Of a DNA stretch of 64,000 nt, positions 1 to 8,400 are shown in pieces (positions within the stretch are counted from its first letter, which is position 1; each line of letters starts with the position of its first letter). The DNA lies in assembly GCA_002371135.1 (NCBI GenBank), contig DFGB01000045.1:1-64000 (forward strand). The letters are read 5' to 3'. Source of the DNA: Verrucomicrobia bacterium UBA3761 (GTDB lineage Bacteria > Verrucomicrobiota > Kiritimatiellia > RFP12 > UBA1067). The notes under the pieces were generated by a model. It was not told where the DNA came from. It searched no databases and worked only from the letters and a program-made list of their open reading frames with translations. Position numbers and translations under genes: made by a program.

Positions 1-53
1 TCGGCGACCCAGTCCAGAAACCGGTCGATCGGGTATTCTTTCGTTTCGTTCAT
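1..53 (-). CDS. 5' end of the next cas-operon gene, possibly cse2 (partial)
   Basis: Only the first 17 codons lie inside the window (reading MNETKEYPIDRFLDWVA); the gene runs off the left edge. An ATG at 53 follows a strong AAGGAG ribosome binding site at a spacing of about five bases. The start is 16 bases downstream of the rhuM stop, so the gene belongs to the same minus-strand operon as cas3, cse1 and rhuM. In type I-E loci the gene after cse1 is normally cse2, and the short acidic/aromatic N-terminus is compatible with that. However, 17 residues cannot prove a family. That this is a real start is likely; the name is an inference from position. Confidence 0.5.
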   Translation of the reverse strand, partial: MNETKEYPIDRFLDWVA

Positions 54-69
54 ATTTTCTCCTTAGTAA

Positions 70-1095
70 TCATGATTTGGATGAAGGCGAATCGGGGTTT
101 GACTTCTGGGCCAGTTCGCGAACAGCCCTGTCGAAGTCGCTTTCATACTGAAGCATTTCTCGACGGCGGTATTCGCGGAATTCGGCGACCGCCTTGCGGC
201 ACGCCTCTTCGTGGGAGACGGAACCTTTACCATGTAACAGTTCCCTTCCGGATAGTGTCAACATCGCATCGAGCTTTCCAACCCATTCCTGCATGTGCAT
301 CGGCTTCTGCTCCAGTGCCTGAAGTTCGGCGAAATCGAGAAACTGCGACACAAGGAGCCGCAGATATTCAAGTTCCTTGCCGTTCAGATAATTCTTGGCA
401 ATCTTGACGTCATCCTCTGTAATGTAGGTACCGTCAAAGTTCGTCATACCCACCATCGGCTTGTCGGCATCCACGCGTTCGTGAATCAGTTCCGCCGCAG
501 TATGCTTATGGGCGGCGTAGTGGAGTTTGTTTTGGACCGTTGCGAAAAATGTCCGCGTTATGTCATTCGTGCGGTCATAGTCGATGCTCGTCGCGAAGAT
601 GTCCGTTACTTTTTGGTAGAAATTCCGTTCGCTCAGCCGTATGTCGCGGATACGCTGGAGAAGTTCGCGAAAATACCTGCTGCGGTTCCCCTTGAGTCGG
701 TCATCGTCGAGCGTAAAACCCTTCACTGCGAATTCGTGCAGATGCCGAATGGCCCACTGGCGGAATCGAACGGCAACCTCGCTTCGGATTCTCATGCCAA
801 TTGCAAGGATCATATCAAGGTTATAGTGCGAAATCTGCCGTTTAACCGACCTATTCCCTTCGGTTCGAACTAACAAATATTTTTTGTGAGTTGCTTCACG
901 CACCAACTCGCCATCGTCATAAATCTGCTGAATGTGATGGCTCACGTCTTGCTGGCTAGCTTGGAACAATGTCTGCAACTGCTCTGCTGTCAGCCAAACA
1001 TCCTCGCCCTCGAATCGAACGGTGACATTTGAAATGCCGTTGTCGTCCTGATAGATCAGGAATGATTGGTTGTTTCCATTCTTTGCGTTAGACAT
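70..1095 (-). CDS. RhuM-family protein embedded in the cas operon
   Basis: A 341-residue protein of the virulence RhuM family (named after a Salmonella pathogenicity-island gene; biochemical role unknown). The N-terminal third carries the family core, with DVWLTAEQLQTLFQ, a SHHIQQIYDDGEL helix and the segment SHYNLDMILAIGMRIRS, which looks like a winged-helix or KilA-N-like DNA-binding module. The rest is helical and charged. Its ATG overlaps the end of cse1 by 8 bases, and an AAGGAG site lies inside cse1 six bases upstream, so translation is coupled to cse1. The next gene starts 16 bases beyond its stop. It is therefore a full operon member between cse1 and the presumed cse2, a position where type I-E loci normally have no gene. 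Base composition looks less GC-rich than in the housekeeping genes, consistent with transfer. Confidence 0.85.
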   Translation of the reverse strand: MSNAKNGNNQSFLIYQDDNGISNVTVRFEGEDVWLTAEQLQTLFQASQQDVSHHIQQIYDDGELVREATHKKYLLVRTEGNRSVKRQISHYNLDMILAIGMRIRSEVAVRFRQWAIRHLHEFAVKGFTLDDDRLKGNRSRYFRELLQRIRDIRLSERNFYQKVTDIFATSIDYDRTNDITRTFFATVQNKLHYAAHKHTAAELIHERVDADKPMVGMTNFDGTYITEDDVKIAKNYLNGKELEYLRLLVSQFLDFAELQALEQKPMHMQEWVGKLDAMLTLSGRELLHGKGSVSHEEACRKAVAEFREYRRREMLQYESDFDRAVRELAQKSNPDSPSSKS

Positions 1096-2605
1096 AGTCG
1101 TCTCCTTCGGGTTCTTCGGGATCTGTACTTCCAGCCGCTTTATCCTTCTTCCTGTCTGGAATCCAAAGTTTCGCGAATCCCTGCGCGAACGCCTCCATCT
1201 GCCGCGCGGTCACGGCGGGACAGGCGCGTCGGTAGGCCTCCTCGGCCGCCTTGCGGGTGGCTTCCTTCCAATCGTCCATGTACGTTTCCGATTCAACGTT
1301 CAGGACGATTTTCTGGTTCTCGGGCTGCGCGAGGATGTCCCAGTAAGCGCGCTCGGCGGGGCCGTAAAACCGAGAAGTCTCGTCAAATTTCATTTCGTCG
1401 GAATAGGTCTTGGCCGCGAACCGCAAGGTGCTGCGCTGACCCTCCGACCAATCGATGGCTGTTTTGTAGCGCTGTAAGGCGGATTCTTCCAGCATGGAGA
1501 CGGGAAGGGAAACGGACCATTCCACTGTTGCAATCTCCTTCGCCTTTTCCGCGTAAAGACCTCCCGTCCAAATTGTGAAACTCTTGTCGTCGGGAAGACA
1601 TTCCAAATGGTGGAGGGCGAGCGCCGATTTGCGCCCTCCCGTTCCACGAATTTGAAGGACGCTTGCCAAATCGCGCCATGGCAGGCGGGAAGGATCGGAT
1701 GAAATATAGGTTGGCGTTTCATCCTTTTTCAGTTTGACGGAAGCCATCTGATCCCGCCATGCAGGAAGTTGTGGATAGACTACGCCTCCGCCGAGAACGC
1801 ATGCGGATGAACCTTTTGACAATTTGATTACGCGGGACAGCGGGACTAAATGGCCGAGGAATGTCTTGGCCAGTTCCGCAGAACTGTTGCGCGACAGGGT
1901 CTCGAGCTCCCAGACCGGACGGCCCCATTCTGCAGACAAGCCGTTGACAACAACCTTTGCGCTAAGAAGATTCATCCAGATGGATTCCACCAGGCTCCCT
2001 CCCATGAGCATCGTGAAGAGCATTGACTGTTCCCGACACGGTGCTCCCTTGACGCTTCGCTCCGTCTCGGCCCCAGACCAGCTGCAAGTCCCGGACAGAC
2101 CTCCAGCCGAAAAATTCTGAAAAGATACAAGACTCAATGCCAGCAATTCATCGGGAAACATTCGTCCGACATCGGTAGCACCATGGTCGAACAATGTCGA
2201 CTTGTTTCCCGAAGCCAACCGAAAAACGAGCTTATCGCATGTAGTCGCGGCATCGTCTCGCACCGCATCAACATCGTCCGGCTGTAAAAAGGCATGCGGT
2301 CCGTATAGGAAGAAGCGGTGGTGCCATTTCCGCAGATAGTCCGTCGAGATGGGCCCGACATCGGATTTGGCGGCCTTCCAGGCGTCTTCGTTCTTGAGGC
2401 GATCCGGTCCGAGCGCGGCCTGGGCAATGCAGAGGAGAAGACGGAACACCGCCACGCGTTCGTAGGGATTGAGGGCGAGGTCGACGATCGCGCCATCCTT
2501 GTCTTTGAAAATGTCGCCGAGCGAGACGGCCCGGTTCGACCCGTCCTTCATCAGTACGGGAATCCAGGTTTCGTCAATGAGATTGTAGGAGTTTTCGTTG
2601 TTCAT
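1088..2605 (-). CDS. cse1: Type I-E Cascade large subunit Cse1 (CasA/Cas8e)
   Basis: A 505-residue Cse1/Cas8e protein, the Cascade subunit that recognises the PAM, helps open the target DNA and recruits Cas3. The N-terminus has the family pattern (YNLIDETWIPVLMKDGS, then SLGDIF and ERVAVFRLLLCIAQAAL). It is followed by the conserved HRFFLYGPHAFLQ block near residue 95, and in the middle by the aromatic/Gly-rich NFSAGGLSGTCSW and the GGRKSALALHHLECLP segments. Length is typical of the family. The ATG lies three bases after the cas3 stop, and its 3' end overlaps rhuM by 8 bases. The gene looks intact. The rest of the Cascade set would lie beyond the left edge of the window. Confidence 0.9.
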   Translation of the reverse strand: MNNENSYNLIDETWIPVLMKDGSNRAVSLGDIFKDKDGAIVDLALNPYERVAVFRLLLCIAQAALGPDRLKNEDAWKAAKSDVGPISTDYLRKWHHRFFLYGPHAFLQPDDVDAVRDDAATTCDKLVFRLASGNKSTLFDHGATDVGRMFPDELLALSLVSFQNFSAGGLSGTCSWSGAETERSVKGAPCREQSMLFTMLMGGSLVESIWMNLLSAKVVVNGLSAEWGRPVWELETLSRNSSAELAKTFLGHLVPLSRVIKLSKGSSACVLGGGVVYPQLPAWRDQMASVKLKKDETPTYISSDPSRLPWRDLASVLQIRGTGGRKSALALHHLECLPDDKSFTIWTGGLYAEKAKEIATVEWSVSLPVSMLEESALQRYKTAIDWSEGQRSTLRFAAKTYSDEMKFDETSRFYGPAERAYWDILAQPENQKIVLNVESETYMDDWKEATRKAAEEAYRRACPAVTARQMEAFAQGFAKLWIPDRKKDKAAGSTDPEEPEGDDYV

Positions 2606-2608
2606 GGC

Positions 2609-5338
2609 TCACCAGTCTTCGTTGTCTTTGAAATAGAATTCACCTTCCGGGTCGGGAATTTGATGGTGCTCCGCCGAAACATTCGGAATGTTCGGCGTTT
2701 CCGGAACATCTGGATTTTCCGAAGGCTCCGGCACTTCCGCTTTCTCTGCGGAAGCGCGATAGGCCCCGTAAAGCGGATGATAGCGATAGCCGGCGCGGGT
2801 ATCGGTTCCGTCTATGGAAAGCGCACCAGACGCCAGATCCCATTTACAGACTACAGGCATTTCTGATGGGAAGAAGTGCTTCGCGAGCAGGTCATTCCCT
2901 TTTTTCTTTGCAGCGAGGAGCAAATCGTCCACAGGCACCTGTACGAGATTCCGGTAGAGTTCCCGCGTGACCTTGAAGTCACGCTGGAAACTGGAAAGCG
3001 TGACAGGCGTTCCATCCAGCAGGACAGCCTGTCCCGTAGCCGTGTCGAAACTGCGAACGAGCAGCAACGAGACGGAGGGACGGCTGTTGTAACGGGTGCC
3101 AGCCGTTTCCTCGTCGTCGTTCCGAGTCGGCAGCGAATCGGCTTCGCCCATGATGGCACATCGCCGCAGTTCAGCGATTCGTTTCTTCATCGCGGCATGA
3201 AGCGACGCGTATGGTTCGGTTTCCGGGATGGTGTCGGAATACACCGCTTCGAGCAATCTGCGGATGTCTTCGGGGATGGTAATCGACTCACGCTTCCGCA
3301 ATTCCTCGAACGTGCGCAGGAGGACGTATGGCGCATAGACCCAGACGCCGCGGCCGAAGACCGGCTCCAGCTCCTTCGCCTTGGTCGGAAGAACCGACAG
3401 ATCGTCCGGCGGCATTGCGGCGCAAACGACGGCCAGTTCGGGTTCTGCGACAGGGCGGCCATGGCGCTCGTGCCGCCAGAGACGTCCGAGGCGCTGCAGT
3501 AGCATGTCTGCGGGGGCGAGTTCGGAAAGCATCCAGTCCGCATCAATGTCCACGCTCTGTTCGACGATCTGCGTAGAGACGAGAATCGACCCGTGAGGGC
3601 GCGCGGACTCGCGCCCCTCCCGGTTTGTTTTGCCGAGTTTCGCCATCCACTCTTCTTCAAGCCGCTCGCGGTCGCGGGACGTGAACTTGGCATGGAGCAG
3701 GCCGACGGGAAACTCGCCGGAGACCATTTCGCTCTTCAACGTGCGGAACCACTCCTGGGCGGTTGCAACCGTATTGGCGATGCAGAGGACGTTACATCCC
3801 GCGCGGGCCTTTTCGACGGCGGCGTCGATCGGAGATTGCGCCGCAGCGTCGATCCAGCGAAGACGGACTGTCCGCGACGGCAGCGGATCCAATGGACGGG
3901 CGACCACTCCGCCGTCTGCACGAATACCGGTCAATAGCGGATAACCATCCGCCTCGGGTGCACCATCGCCCAACAATGACTTGCGGCGCGCGGCGGTAAG
4001 CGTCGCGGAAAGGATGATCACCGTGCAACCCAAGTCGCGAAGACGCCGGACGAGTTCGTCGAGCAGCGTCCCCGTGTAGGCGTCGTAGCTGTGAACCTCG
4101 TCGAGGACGACGACCTTTCCGGCGAGCGCGAACGACCGGACGAACGAGTGTTTGACGTTGAGAACGGCCATGAGCGTCTGGTCAATCGTGCCGACCGCAA
4201 ACGGGAAGAGCAATCCTCGCTTGGACGGGTTGAACCACGGCGGCGGCCGACGTGTAGCCGCCGCCCCTTCGCCCCCTGTGTCAAATTCCTTGAGCCACGC
4301 TTGGCCGTGCGCGAGCTTGACGGGCGTCGGCGTCGCCGAGCCGGCCTTGAGAAACTGTTCGACGCGCTCGTGGATACGGTCGCTCGTGAGCCGCGTCGGG
4401 AGGGCAAAATACAGCCCGGAATGGACACCTTTTTCGATTAGACGGTAGGCCGCGTAGAGGGCGGATTCCGTTTTGCCCATGCCCATCGGCGCTTCTAGTA
4501 CGTAAACGCCAGGACCATCGACTTCATCGAGAAACGCCTGCTGCGCCGGATAGGGGTCGAAACCGAAAATGTCGCGAAACGACAGAGCGTGCCGGAACGA
4601 TGCCTTCGCGAAGCCGCATCGCGCCAACGCGAATGCCGCACGCTGCCGCCCTTCGCCGGACGAAAGCGGACGTTCGTCCGGAGGGAAGAATTCCTCGTCC
4701 GAGGCAATCCAGTCCGACACGCACGTGATACCGGCGAGAAGGTCCACGTGCGCTTGAACGTTGGCGGCGGATGAGGGTGTCGTTCCAAATTCTTCGGCCA
4801 ACGCTTTCACCAAGGCACTCCGTTCCTCCTGCCATTTGCCGTCATTCGTGAACGGATATGGGGGATCCGCCGCGAAACCGTGGTGGGCCACGACGGCACG
4901 GACCAGTGGATGGGATGAGCCAACCCCGAAGAGTTTCATCAGTGCCTTGGCGCCGACGGACGCATGGTTCGTGACGTAGCTCCCTTCCCAGCCCTTTGCG
5001 AAAGTCGGAGCCTTTCCCTTCAAAAGGTCCATGAAATACTTACCCTCGAATCCCGGCGACACCTTGCCGACATCGTGAAGGGACACGAGAAACGGCGTTT
5101 CGGGCGGAAACATTCCGCGGACAGAGTCTGGAAGCAACGCGAGCAATCCCTCCGCCACATAACCAGCGTAACGACAGTGATCAAAAACAAATGTCCCGTA
5201 CGAACCGTCGGGGCAGGTCTTCGCCCGGCAAAGTTTGTAGGGAATACAACCGAACGAATCGGCCGCGCAAGCGCCGTCATTTTTTCTGCACAGTTCTTTC
5301 GCGGTCTGCGAATAAAGGATTCTTTGTATATTCGGCAT
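2609..5338 (-). CDS. cas3: CRISPR-associated helicase/HD nuclease Cas3
   Basis: Cas3, the ATP-driven nuclease-helicase that degrades DNA marked by Cascade. About 909 residues from the ATG at 5338; an in-frame TTG two codons earlier (5344) is an alternative start. Numbering from that TTG: the N-terminal HD domain shows DH at 55-56, HD at 90-91, NH at 126-127, HH at 154-155 and DWIASD near 211. The superfamily 2 helicase follows, with Walker A APMGMGKT near 285-292, DEVH near 415-418, a SAT motif (ILSATL) near 446, and motif VI LLQRLGRLWRHER. All catalytic motifs are present, so it is probably active. It is the first gene of the operon and is directly preceded by a consensus promoter. Confidence 0.93.
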   Translation of the reverse strand: MPNIQRILYSQTAKELCRKNDGACAADSFGCIPYKLCRAKTCPDGSYGTFVFDHCRYAGYVAEGLLALLPDSVRGMFPPETPFLVSLHDVGKVSPGFEGKYFMDLLKGKAPTFAKGWEGSYVTNHASVGAKALMKLFGVGSSHPLVRAVVAHHGFAADPPYPFTNDGKWQEERSALVKALAEEFGTTPSSAANVQAHVDLLAGITCVSDWIASDEEFFPPDERPLSSGEGRQRAAFALARCGFAKASFRHALSFRDIFGFDPYPAQQAFLDEVDGPGVYVLEAPMGMGKTESALYAAYRLIEKGVHSGLYFALPTRLTSDRIHERVEQFLKAGSATPTPVKLAHGQAWLKEFDTGGEGAAATRRPPPWFNPSKRGLLFPFAVGTIDQTLMAVLNVKHSFVRSFALAGKVVVLDEVHSYDAYTGTLLDELVRRLRDLGCTVIILSATLTAARRKSLLGDGAPEADGYPLLTGIRADGGVVARPLDPLPSRTVRLRWIDAAAQSPIDAAVEKARAGCNVLCIANTVATAQEWFRTLKSEMVSGEFPVGLLHAKFTSRDRERLEEEWMAKLGKTNREGRESARPHGSILVSTQIVEQSVDIDADWMLSELAPADMLLQRLGRLWRHERHGRPVAEPELAVVCAAMPPDDLSVLPTKAKELEPVFGRGVWVYAPYVLLRTFEELRKRESITIPEDIRRLLEAVYSDTIPETEPYASLHAAMKKRIAELRRCAIMGEADSLPTRNDDEETAGTRYNSRPSVSLLLVRSFDTATGQAVLLDGTPVTLSSFQRDFKVTRELYRNLVQVPVDDLLLAAKKKGNDLLAKHFFPSEMPVVCKWDLASGALSIDGTDTRAGYRYHPLYGAYRASAEKAEVPEPSENPDVPETPNIPNVSAEHHQIPDPEGEFYFKDNEDW

Positions 5339-5370
5339 CCCCAAAACCCATTTCCAAATTTTTGACGCTA

Positions 5371-5399
5371 ATTATAACATTTTATCGCTAAACTGTCAA
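5371..5399 (-). promoter_or_regulatory. Consensus sigma70-type promoter of the cas operon
   Basis: Read on the minus strand there is a perfect TTGACA (5399-5394), a 17-base spacer and a perfect TATAAT (5376-5371). Transcription would start about 30 bases before the cas3 start codon. Both hexamers and the spacing match the housekeeping consensus exactly, which is unusual for a cas operon, since these are often weakly expressed or induced. Confidence 0.85.
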
Positions 5400-5433
5400 A
5401 ATGGCATGGGCATGTGCGCGAGAGCGGAGCGCT

Positions 5434-8400
5434 TTACAGCGCGGCGTTGGCGCGGATGTAGACCGGGATGCGGTCGATGGGCGTCTTGGCCTTTACAACA
5501 CGGCCGCCGGCGAGGGTCTCGCCGGTGTGGAAATCGCGCCAGTCGCCAGCAGGGAGCCAGACATCCATCTCTTCGACGTCGGCCGTCACAGGGCATACGA
5601 GAAGATCCGGTCCGAACATGTATTCAGTCTCGAAACCCTTCGGCGCGTCGTAGAGCGGACGCATCATCATCGCGTTGTTCTCGACGACATCTTTCGCAAC
5701 GCGGAGGATGTACGGCCTGAGCCTCTCGCGCAGGCGGATCTGATCGTTGAGCAGGCGTTCTGTTTCTTCGCCGTAGCGCGAGGGCGTTGTATCGCTGACG
5801 AAGCCGTGGACGCGCTGGACGGGGCAGAACGTCGCGAACTGCATCCAACGCACGAGGCGCTTCTTGTAATCGCGGTTCACATACTGGTCGGCAGGGCGGA
5901 AGAACCCACCGGCGTCGCTCGTCCAGTATGGGAAGCCGGCCGAAGCGAAGCCGAGCCCCGCGACGATCTGGTTGCGAAGGTCGGACCACTTGTTGCCGAC
6001 GTCGCCGCTCCACATGACGCACGACGTCCGCGTCTGGCCGGGGAAGGCGCAGCGCGTCAGGACGAGCGGAGTCTCGCCGGGGCGAAGAGCGCGCATGCGG
6101 CGGTCCGCCTCCGTATTGACGAGCAGCGGGTAGATGTTGCGATACATGTCGCCCGAGCCCATCGCGAGCGTGCGACCGTGGAGGGCATCGTTCTCCGGCT
6201 CGACCGCATCGAGCCACCACGCGTCGACGCCGGTCGAGACGAGGCGCTCCGCGAACCACTTCCAGTATAGATCCGCCACCGGCTTGTTCGAGAAATCGAT
6301 CCACGGCGTGCCGGGGATGAAACCCTTTGCATCGTCAAGGGCGCGACGGAACGCGGAATCGCCCTCCGCCTTGGACCAGACGCTGAGCATCACGCGCACG
6401 CCTCTCTCGTGGCATTCATCGACCATAGCCTTCGGGTCGGGGAAACGCCTCGGATCCCACTCCATCGAATTCCACGTGCCGTCGCGCCACCACTGCCAAT
6501 CCTGCACGATGACGGAAAGAGGGAGGTCGCGGTCCTTGAAGTATCGCATCGCCTTGACGAGGTCGTTCTGCGTGACGAAGCGCTCCTGGCAATGCCAATA
6601 ACCCCATGCCCAATCCGGCAACGCGGCGGTGCCGCCGCAGTCCGCGCGGAAATGGGCGACGGCCTCCTCGGGCCGTCCGGCATAGACGACGTAGTCGGTG
6701 CCGCCGGCGACGTCCGAGCGGAACGTCGTTTCGCAGCGGTCGGGGCGGAATGCAAGCGAAACGCGGTCGCCGGAGTCGGCGACGACGCGCACCTTGTGCG
6801 AACCGGCCTTGAGCGCGAGGCGGAAGCCGACCGCCGGCGGCAACCACACGTTCTCGTTGTTTACGACCGCGGCGCCGTCGATCTCGACATGCTGCATACG
6901 CGCCATGTCGCGGCCGCAGTCGAGCATGAACGCGTATTCGCCATCGCCTTCGACGGCGAACTCCCCTTCGAGCGCGACACCCCTGCGCCTCTCCTTCGCG
7001 CCGCCGCTAGCCGTCGTCACCTCGACTTCACTCGCGGCGCCGTCGCCCGTCTTGCGAAGCTCGACAAAGTCGGTGCATTCGTTGAACTCGATCTTGGAAT
7101 AGTTGTGCCAGTAAAGCCCCCAGCCGCGCGTCGAAACGAGGAACGGCGCCGCAATCTGGGTATTCACCTGCACGAGGCGGCGCGGAAGATTCCTGACGTC
7201 AAGCTGGCCGTCCTGGAACTGGCCGAGCCCGAAAAGCCTCTCGCCCTGCGGCGAATCGAACGCGATCTCCTTGTCGCCGACGCGGCGCTCGGAGAGAATC
7301 GCCTTGCCGGAGACGTCTTCGAACCGCACGAGCCCGGACGCATGCGACACGACGGCGCAAAGTCCGCCGGACTTGACGCGGGTAAAATCCCGCCCGCGCT
7401 CGACCTCGACCTGCGCCGCGCGGCCTGCGTCGAACACAAGCTCCGGCGAAACCGGCTCCCCGCGCGTCACGCGCAGTCCGCCCTCCGAGAACGACGACAC
7501 CTTCACGTCGCCGCGCGCCGTCGCAATCGTCGCGGCCGCGCGGCCGCTGCAAATTGCAACCCTCCCGGGCGGCAAGTCGTATTCCGCAAGGACGCCGTTC
7601 AATTCGATTTTCAGTTTCCCGCCGCCCGTCGAACAGACCGTACAGTCTGTCACAATGCCGTCCTTCCACGCGAAATCGACCGTCCAGCCGCCGCGTGCGC
7701 GGAGGCCCTTCACAGCGCCGTCCGGCCAAGCCTTCGGGAGTGCGGGCAAGATGTCGACAAAGCCGCGGTGGCTCTGCAAAAGCATCTCGGCGATACCGGC
7801 CGTGCAGCCGAAGTTCCCGTCGATCTGGAATGGCGGATGCGCATCAAAAAGATTCGGATACGTCCCGCCGCCGCCGTGGTTGCGTCCGAGCGGAGAGAGC
7901 TGGTTCTGGATCAATTTGAACGCATGGTCGCCGTCGAGAAGCCGCGCCCACAGGCAGACGCGCCAACCCATCGCCCAGCCGGTCGAAATGTCACCACGCT
8001 TTTCAAGCGAAACGCGCGCGGCCTTGAAGAGCTCCGGCGTCTCGGGCGTGATCTGTGCGGAGGGATACAAGGCATAGAGGTGCGAGACGTGGCGGTGATG
8101 GTCGCCCTGTTCGTCAAGGTCGGCGCCCCACTCCTGCAACTGCCCCCACCTGCCGATGCGGTCGGGCTCTAGTTGCTCCAGGCGCTTCTCAAGCCGTGCG
8201 GCGAAATCTGCGTCGCGGCCGAGTTCCTGCGCGGCGGCGATCGCATTGCGCCACACGTCGCGAGCGAGCTGGTGGTCCATCATGCAGACAGGGTCGAAGC
8301 CGTTGGGGCGCCCCCGCACGATGTTCTCCGGCGAATTTGACGGGATGAACGCGAGGCGGCCCGTCTGCGGATTCTCTATGGCGAAGGAGTCGTAGAACTC

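Noticed and set aside
1..5400. CRISPR array expected near the cas operon
   Set aside because: No series of identical 28-29 base repeats with similar-length spacers is visible anywhere in the window. The array must lie beyond the left edge or elsewhere.
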